From NCBI RefSeq assembly GCF_021458635.1, contig NZ_JAIRDQ010000004.1, positions 62,001 to 126,000 of the forward strand: a DNA stretch of 64,000 bases. Reading direction: 5' to 3'. The position numbers and the translations under genes were made by a program. Below are positions 60,905-64,000 of the stretch, piece by piece. The stretch's first letter is position 1. The number at the start of each line of letters is the position of its first letter. The DNA comes from Bradyrhizobium monzae. Its GTDB lineage: Bacteria > Pseudomonadota > Alphaproteobacteria > Rhizobiales > Xanthobacteraceae. Below the pieces are notes generated by a model. The model searched no databases. It saw only the letters and a program-made list of their open reading frames with translations, and was not told the DNA's origin.

Positions 60905-61207
60905 ATGGCCCACGACGTCAGAGATTTGCCGGCCGGCCACAGTGATGGTCTGCACCGCTTTCTCGGCGGCTCGCCGCTGGCGGTCGCGTTTCGCCTGGTG
61001 CTGCTCTCAATCCTGGTCGGCGTCGTGCTGGCCGCGATCGGCTTCGATCCCTGGAATATTCTCATCAGCATCCGCCTGCTGTTCCAGCGGCTGTGGGATC
61101 TCGGCTTCGATGCCGTGAACTGGCTGTGGCGCTACTTCCTGCTCGGCGCTGTCATCGTGATCCCGATCTGGCTGCTGTCGCGCGTGTTCGGCTCACCGCG
61201 CAGGTAA
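60905..61207 (+). CDS. DUF6460-type small membrane protein
   Basis: 100 residues, with AAGGAG before the ATG at 60905. After a polar N-terminus (MAHDVRDLPAGHSDGLHRF) comes LGGSPLAVAFRLVLLSILVG, a membrane helix, then DPWNILISIRLLFQRLWDLG and a second helix YFLLGAVIVIPIWLLSRVFG. The GGSP...R motif with FDA-x-x-W-L-x-x-YFLLGAVIV (here FDAVNWLWRYFLLGAV) is the pattern of the rhizobial DUF6460 family. The function is unknown. It lies 21 bp before the MBL hydrolase gene and may be co-transcribed with it and the MATE gene. Confidence 0.85.
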   Translation: MAHDVRDLPAGHSDGLHRFLGGSPLAVAFRLVLLSILVGVVLAAIGFDPWNILISIRLLFQRLWDLGFDAVNWLWRYFLLGAVIVIPIWLLSRVFGSPRR

Positions 61208-61228
61208 GGAATTGGAGGCCCGCAGCCG

Positions 61229-61963
61229 ATGCAATTGCGCTTTGTCGGCTGCGGCGACGCCTTCGGCTCGGGCGGCAGGCTCAACACCTGTTTCCATGTC
61301 TCGGGGCGGGAAGCCAACTTCCTGATCGATTGCGGCGCGTCGGCCCTGCCGGCGCTGAAACGGCTCGGGATCGATCGCAACGATATCGATCTCATCCTCA
61401 TCACCCATTTCCACGGCGATCATTTTGCCGGCCTGCCGTTCCTCCTGCTCGACGCCCAATTCTCGCGGCGGACGCGGCCGCTCACCATCGCGGGTCCGGA
61501 AGGCATCGAGACGCGGCTGACGCAAGTCATGGAAGCGCTGTTCGAACATTCCTCGAAGACCAAGCAGCGCTTCGAGCTGAACATCGTCGAACTCGCACCC
61601 GAACAAGCCCAGACCTTCGGTGCGGTGACTGTGACGCCCTACCCGGTCGTGCACGGCGAATCCGGCGGGCCCTTCCTCGCCTACCGCGTCGAGGCCGAAG
61701 GCCGCACGCTCGCCTACAGCGCCGACACCGAATGGACGGAGACGCTCATTCCGCTGGCGCATGGCGCGGACCTTTTCATTGCCGAGGCCTATATGTACGA
61801 CAGGGTGGTCAAGAACCATCTCAGCCTGAAGACCTTGGAACAGCACCTCCCAGCCATCGGCGCAAAACGCCTCGTGCTCACTCATATGAGCGACGACGTG
61901 CTCTCGCGTCTCGATGACATCGAACATCTCGCGGCCGAAGACGGCATGGTGCTGGTGTTCTGA
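61229..61963 (+). CDS. MBL-fold metallo-hydrolase (RNase Z-like)
   Basis: 244 residues. MQLRFVGCGDAFGSGGRLNT opens like RNase Z family proteins. The zinc motif is HFHGDHFAG at about 65-73, with further metal ligands in VVHGESGG, YSADTEWTETL and the final LTHMSDD. It lacks the exosite of true tRNase Z and is shorter, so tRNA processing is unlikely; phosphodiester hydrolysis of an unknown substrate is the safest call. It is followed at once by the MATE gene (1 bp between). Confidence 0.88.
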   Translation: MQLRFVGCGDAFGSGGRLNTCFHVSGREANFLIDCGASALPALKRLGIDRNDIDLILITHFHGDHFAGLPFLLLDAQFSRRTRPLTIAGPEGIETRLTQVMEALFEHSSKTKQRFELNIVELAPEQAQTFGAVTVTPYPVVHGESGGPFLAYRVEAEGRTLAYSADTEWTETLIPLAHGADLFIAEAYMYDRVVKNHLSLKTLEQHLPAIGAKRLVLTHMSDDVLSRLDDIEHLAAEDGMVLVF

Positions 61964-61964
61964 C

Positions 61965-63290
61965 ATGCACGCCCCCGTTCATCCCAACGTCGGCTCCCGC
62001 CAGGTCTTCGCCATCGCGGGTCCCGCGATGGTCGCGAACCTGACGACGCCGCTGATCGGCGTGGTCTCGACCACCGCGATCGGCCGGCTCGACGATGCCG
62101 CGCTGCTCGGCGGCGTCGCGATGGCCTCCGTCATCTTCGACTGCCTGTTCTGGCTGTTCGGCTTCCTGCGCATGAGCACGCTCGCCTTCACCGCGCAGGC
62201 GCTCGGCGCCGGCCAGACGCGCGAGCAGACCGTGATCCTGGTGCGCGGCTTCATCGTCGCCGGCCTGATCGGCGCCGCGCTGATCGCGCTGCAATTGCCG
62301 CTGGCCAGCGCGCTGTTCGACCTGATGGGCGGCAGCGCGGGCGTGACGCACGCCGCAAAGACCTACTTCATGATCCGGATCTGGTCGTCGCCGTTCGCGT
62401 TCGCCAACTACGTCATTCTCGGCTGGCTGGTCGGACAGGCCCGCGCCAATCCGGCGCTCGCGCTCCAGGTCGTCATCAATCTCATCAACATGGCGGCGAC
62501 GATTCTGCTGGTGCTGGTCTACGACACCGGCATCGCGGGCGCGGCGATCGCCGCGCTGCTGTCGGAGGGCATCGGTTTCGTGCTCGGCGTCATCGTTTGC
62601 CGGCGCTATGCACATGGCGGCTTTGCCGTTCCCCGCGCAACGCTGCTCGATCGCGAAAAGCTGATGCGGCTGCTGGCTGTCAACTCCGACATCATGATCC
62701 GCACCGCGGCGCTGATCACCGTATTCCTGTTCTTCACCGCCAAGGGGGCGCGCGCCGGCGACGTCACGCTCGCCGCAAACTCCGTCCTCAACAATTTCCT
62801 GCTGGTCAGCGCCTTCTTCCTCGATGGCCTCGCCAACGCCGCCCAGCAGCTCTGCGGCCGCACCTTTGGCGGCCGCGATGCCAGGGGATTTGCCGATTCG
62901 ACCCGGCTGGTGCTGCTGTGGGGCCTTGGCTTCGCGCTGGTCGTCGCGGTTTTGTTTGCGCTGTTCGGGCCCAACCTGATCAATTTCATGACGGCGAGCG
63001 AGGACGTCCGCCGCGCTGCGCGCGAGTTCCTGCCCTTCATCGTGCTGGCGCCGATCCCCGGCGTGTTCGCCTTTGGCTTCGACGGCATCTTTGTCGGCGC
63101 GACCTGGGCGCGCGAGATGCGCAATCTGATGCTGGCCTCACTCGCGATTTTCATGGGCGTGTGGTGGGCGCTGCAATCCTTCGGCAATACCGGATTGTGG
63201 TGCGCGCTGATCGCATTCTACATCGCGCGTGGCGGATTGCAGGGCGCAAGATATCCGGCGCTGTACCGGACGACGTTTCCGAAATCGTAG
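61965..63290 (+). CDS. MATE-family efflux transporter
   Basis: 441 residues from the ATG at 61965, with twelve membrane helices in two MATE domains: VFAIAGPAMVANLTTPLIGV near the N-terminus, GFLRMSTLAFTAQALGAGQT in helix 2-3, and the second half beginning at VNSDIMIRTAALITVFLFFT with FFLDGLANAAQQLCGRTFGG. DinF-like relatives export cationic drugs or small metabolites using Na+ or H+. The acidic residues for coupling cannot be assigned with certainty by eye. The upstream MBL gene ends 1 bp before the start. The stop codon is followed at once by a short palindrome. Confidence 0.92.
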   Translation: MHAPVHPNVGSRQVFAIAGPAMVANLTTPLIGVVSTTAIGRLDDAALLGGVAMASVIFDCLFWLFGFLRMSTLAFTAQALGAGQTREQTVILVRGFIVAGLIGAALIALQLPLASALFDLMGGSAGVTHAAKTYFMIRIWSSPFAFANYVILGWLVGQARANPALALQVVINLINMAATILLVLVYDTGIAGAAIAALLSEGIGFVLGVIVCRRYAHGGFAVPRATLLDREKLMRLLAVNSDIMIRTAALITVFLFFTAKGARAGDVTLAANSVLNNFLLVSAFFLDGLANAAQQLCGRTFGGRDARGFADSTRLVLLWGLGFALVVAVLFALFGPNLINFMTASEDVRRAAREFLPFIVLAPIPGVFAFGFDGIFVGATWAREMRNLMLASLAIFMGVWWALQSFGNTGLWCALIAFYIARGGLQGARYPALYRTTFPKS

Positions 63291-63292
63291 CT

Positions 63293-63353
63293 CTCGTGTC
63301 CCGGCTCTGCAGCGTAGCGCTGAAGAAGCGCTGCGCTGCGTCCGGGGCACGAG
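63293..63353. repeat. Short palindromic element after the MATE gene, family D
   Basis: CTCGTGTCCCGG at the left and CCGGGGCACGAG at the right are inverted ends (one extra base in the right arm), with a second inner dyad (AGCGCTGAAGAAGCGCT). The left end is the same 12-mer as at 4972-4983, and both copies begin within 5 bp of a TAG stop codon. Confidence 0.75.
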
Positions 63354-63359
63354 ACTGCC

Positions 63360-64000
63360 TTATATCCCCGGCCAATCTTCCGCCGTCAGCGTCGCCGCAT
63401 CGGCGCCGACGATCTCGGAAAGCGAATCACGCCCCGTGCGCAGCAGCGTCGAGGTCAGATCGCGCTTGATCTCGTCGACGAGGCCGAGGCCCTTGTAGAC
63501 CAGCGACGAATAGAGCTGGATCAGGCTGGCACCGGCACGGATCTTGGTCAGCGCGGCCCCGCCGGAGTCCACGCCGCCGACACCGATCAGCGGGAAGGCG
63601 CCCTCGACGCGGACATAGGTCTCCGCGACCATGCGCGTCGACAGACGGAACAGCGGCCGGCCGGACAGGCCGCCCTGCTCCTTCGACCGCATTTCCTCGC
63701 GCAACGTGCTCGGCCGCGCGATCGTCGTGTTCGACACGATCATGCCGTCGACCTTGCGCGAGCGCGCGACCTGCACGACGTCATCGAGCTGGGCGAGGCT
63801 CAGATCAGGCGCGATCTTCAGCAGCACCGGCGTATCTCCGGCCTTCTGCCGCACCCGCTCGCGCGCGTCGATCACGCGTCCGAGCAATTCGTCGAGCAGC
63901 GCGCCTTCCTGCAGGTTGCGCAGGCCCGGCGTGTTGGGCGATGACACGTTGACGGTGAAATAGCTCGCGACCGGCGCAAAGGTCTCGATCAGCTTGACGT
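63360..64000 (-). CDS. pyrD: Dihydroorotate dehydrogenase (quinone), partial at right edge
   Basis: The C-terminal 213 residues or so are in the window; the gene continues past base 64000. Class 2 features: YFTVNVSSPNTPGLRNLQEG with the substrate-binding asparagines, VLLKIAPDLSLAQLDDVV with the conserved lysine, DGMIVSNTTIARPSTLRE with the asparagine near FMN, GGLSGRPLF, IGVGGVDSGGAAL and GASLIQLYSSLVYKG for the FMN phosphate. The enzyme oxidises dihydroorotate to orotate in pyrimidine synthesis and passes electrons to ubiquinone at the inner membrane. The N-terminal membrane-associating helix lies outside the window. It is convergent with the MATE gene. Confidence 0.96.
   Translation of the reverse strand, partial: VKLIETFAPVASYFTVNVSSPNTPGLRNLQEGALLDELLGRVIDARERVRQKAGDTPVLLKIAPDLSLAQLDDVVQVARSRKVDGMIVSNTTIARPSTLREEMRSKEQGGLSGRPLFRLSTRMVAETYVRVEGAFPLIGVGGVDSGGAALTKIRAGASLIQLYSSLVYKGLGLVDEIKRDLTSTLLRTGRDSLSEIVGADAATLTAEDWPGI

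Overview
The window is GC-rich, densely coding chromosomal DNA from an alphaproteobacterium. I place it in Bradyrhizobium or a close relative (Nitrobacteraceae). The grounds are an F0 ATP synthase operon without F1 genes, the heme-copper oxidase order coxB-coxA-ctaB-small ORF-ctaG-coxE-DUF983-SURF1, a PodJ-like SEL1 protein, the four-gene ligase-associated DNA damage response set, and short palindromic repeats of the kind scattered through Bradyrhizobium genomes. This is an inference from gene content; no database was searched. I see no prophage, transposase, CRISPR array, rRNA or tRNA gene.

Layout. 1-9.6 kb: a partial cytochrome P460-like protein, a Tat-exported epoxide-hydrolase-like enzyme, Ohr peroxidase, a large winged-helix/NB-ARC/TPR regulator, a repeat-bearing gene-free stretch, a NarL-type response regulator, an MHS-family transporter, a YjbQ protein and an exported coiled-coil protein. 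9.9-12.6 kb: atpI-atpB-atpE-atpF'-atpF. 12.7-16.9 kb: an exported protein, RimJ-like acetyltransferase, M16 protease and threonine synthase. 17-19.8 kb: a divergent response regulator and histidine kinase pair, with a candidate small RNA beside it. 19.9-26.5 kb: the aa3 cytochrome oxidase operon. 27-34.9 kb: IalB-like protein, TldD-LepB, a nucleotidyltransferase-like protein, a PAN protein, glutamate-cysteine ligase, and a MarR regulator divergent from a glutathione S-transferase. 34.9-41.4 kb: a fatty-acid beta-oxidation operon (acyl-CoA dehydrogenase, thiolase, fused hydratase/dehydrogenase) divergent from a PadR regulator. 41.5-42.9 kb: a MerR regulator divergent from an HSL-type esterase. 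43-51.5 kb: the PodJ-like protein, a TSUP permease with a TIGR02186 partner, an MBL hydrolase, and an EamA transporter with a LysR regulator. 51.5-60.6 kb: a frameshifted gene, then the ligase-associated repair genes (phosphoesterase, helicase, exonuclease, ligase) split by a periplasmic binding protein and a methyltransferase. 60.9-64 kb: DUF6460 protein, MBL hydrolase, MATE transporter and partial pyrD.

Most of the window is ordinary housekeeping sequence. The most unusual point is inside the ATP-dependent DNA ligase gene: a ~180-bp long-armed inverted repeat lies in frame within the coding sequence and adds about 60 or more low-complexity residues before the catalytic domain. Other points worth checking are a set of intergenic palindromic elements placed mostly just after stop codons, a one-base frameshift that kills a small gene, a candidate small RNA between thrC and a response regulator, a CtrA-like box with GANTC sites ahead of the PodJ-like gene, and well-formed operators for the MarR and PadR regulators. 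I found no convincing undescribed multi-gene system.
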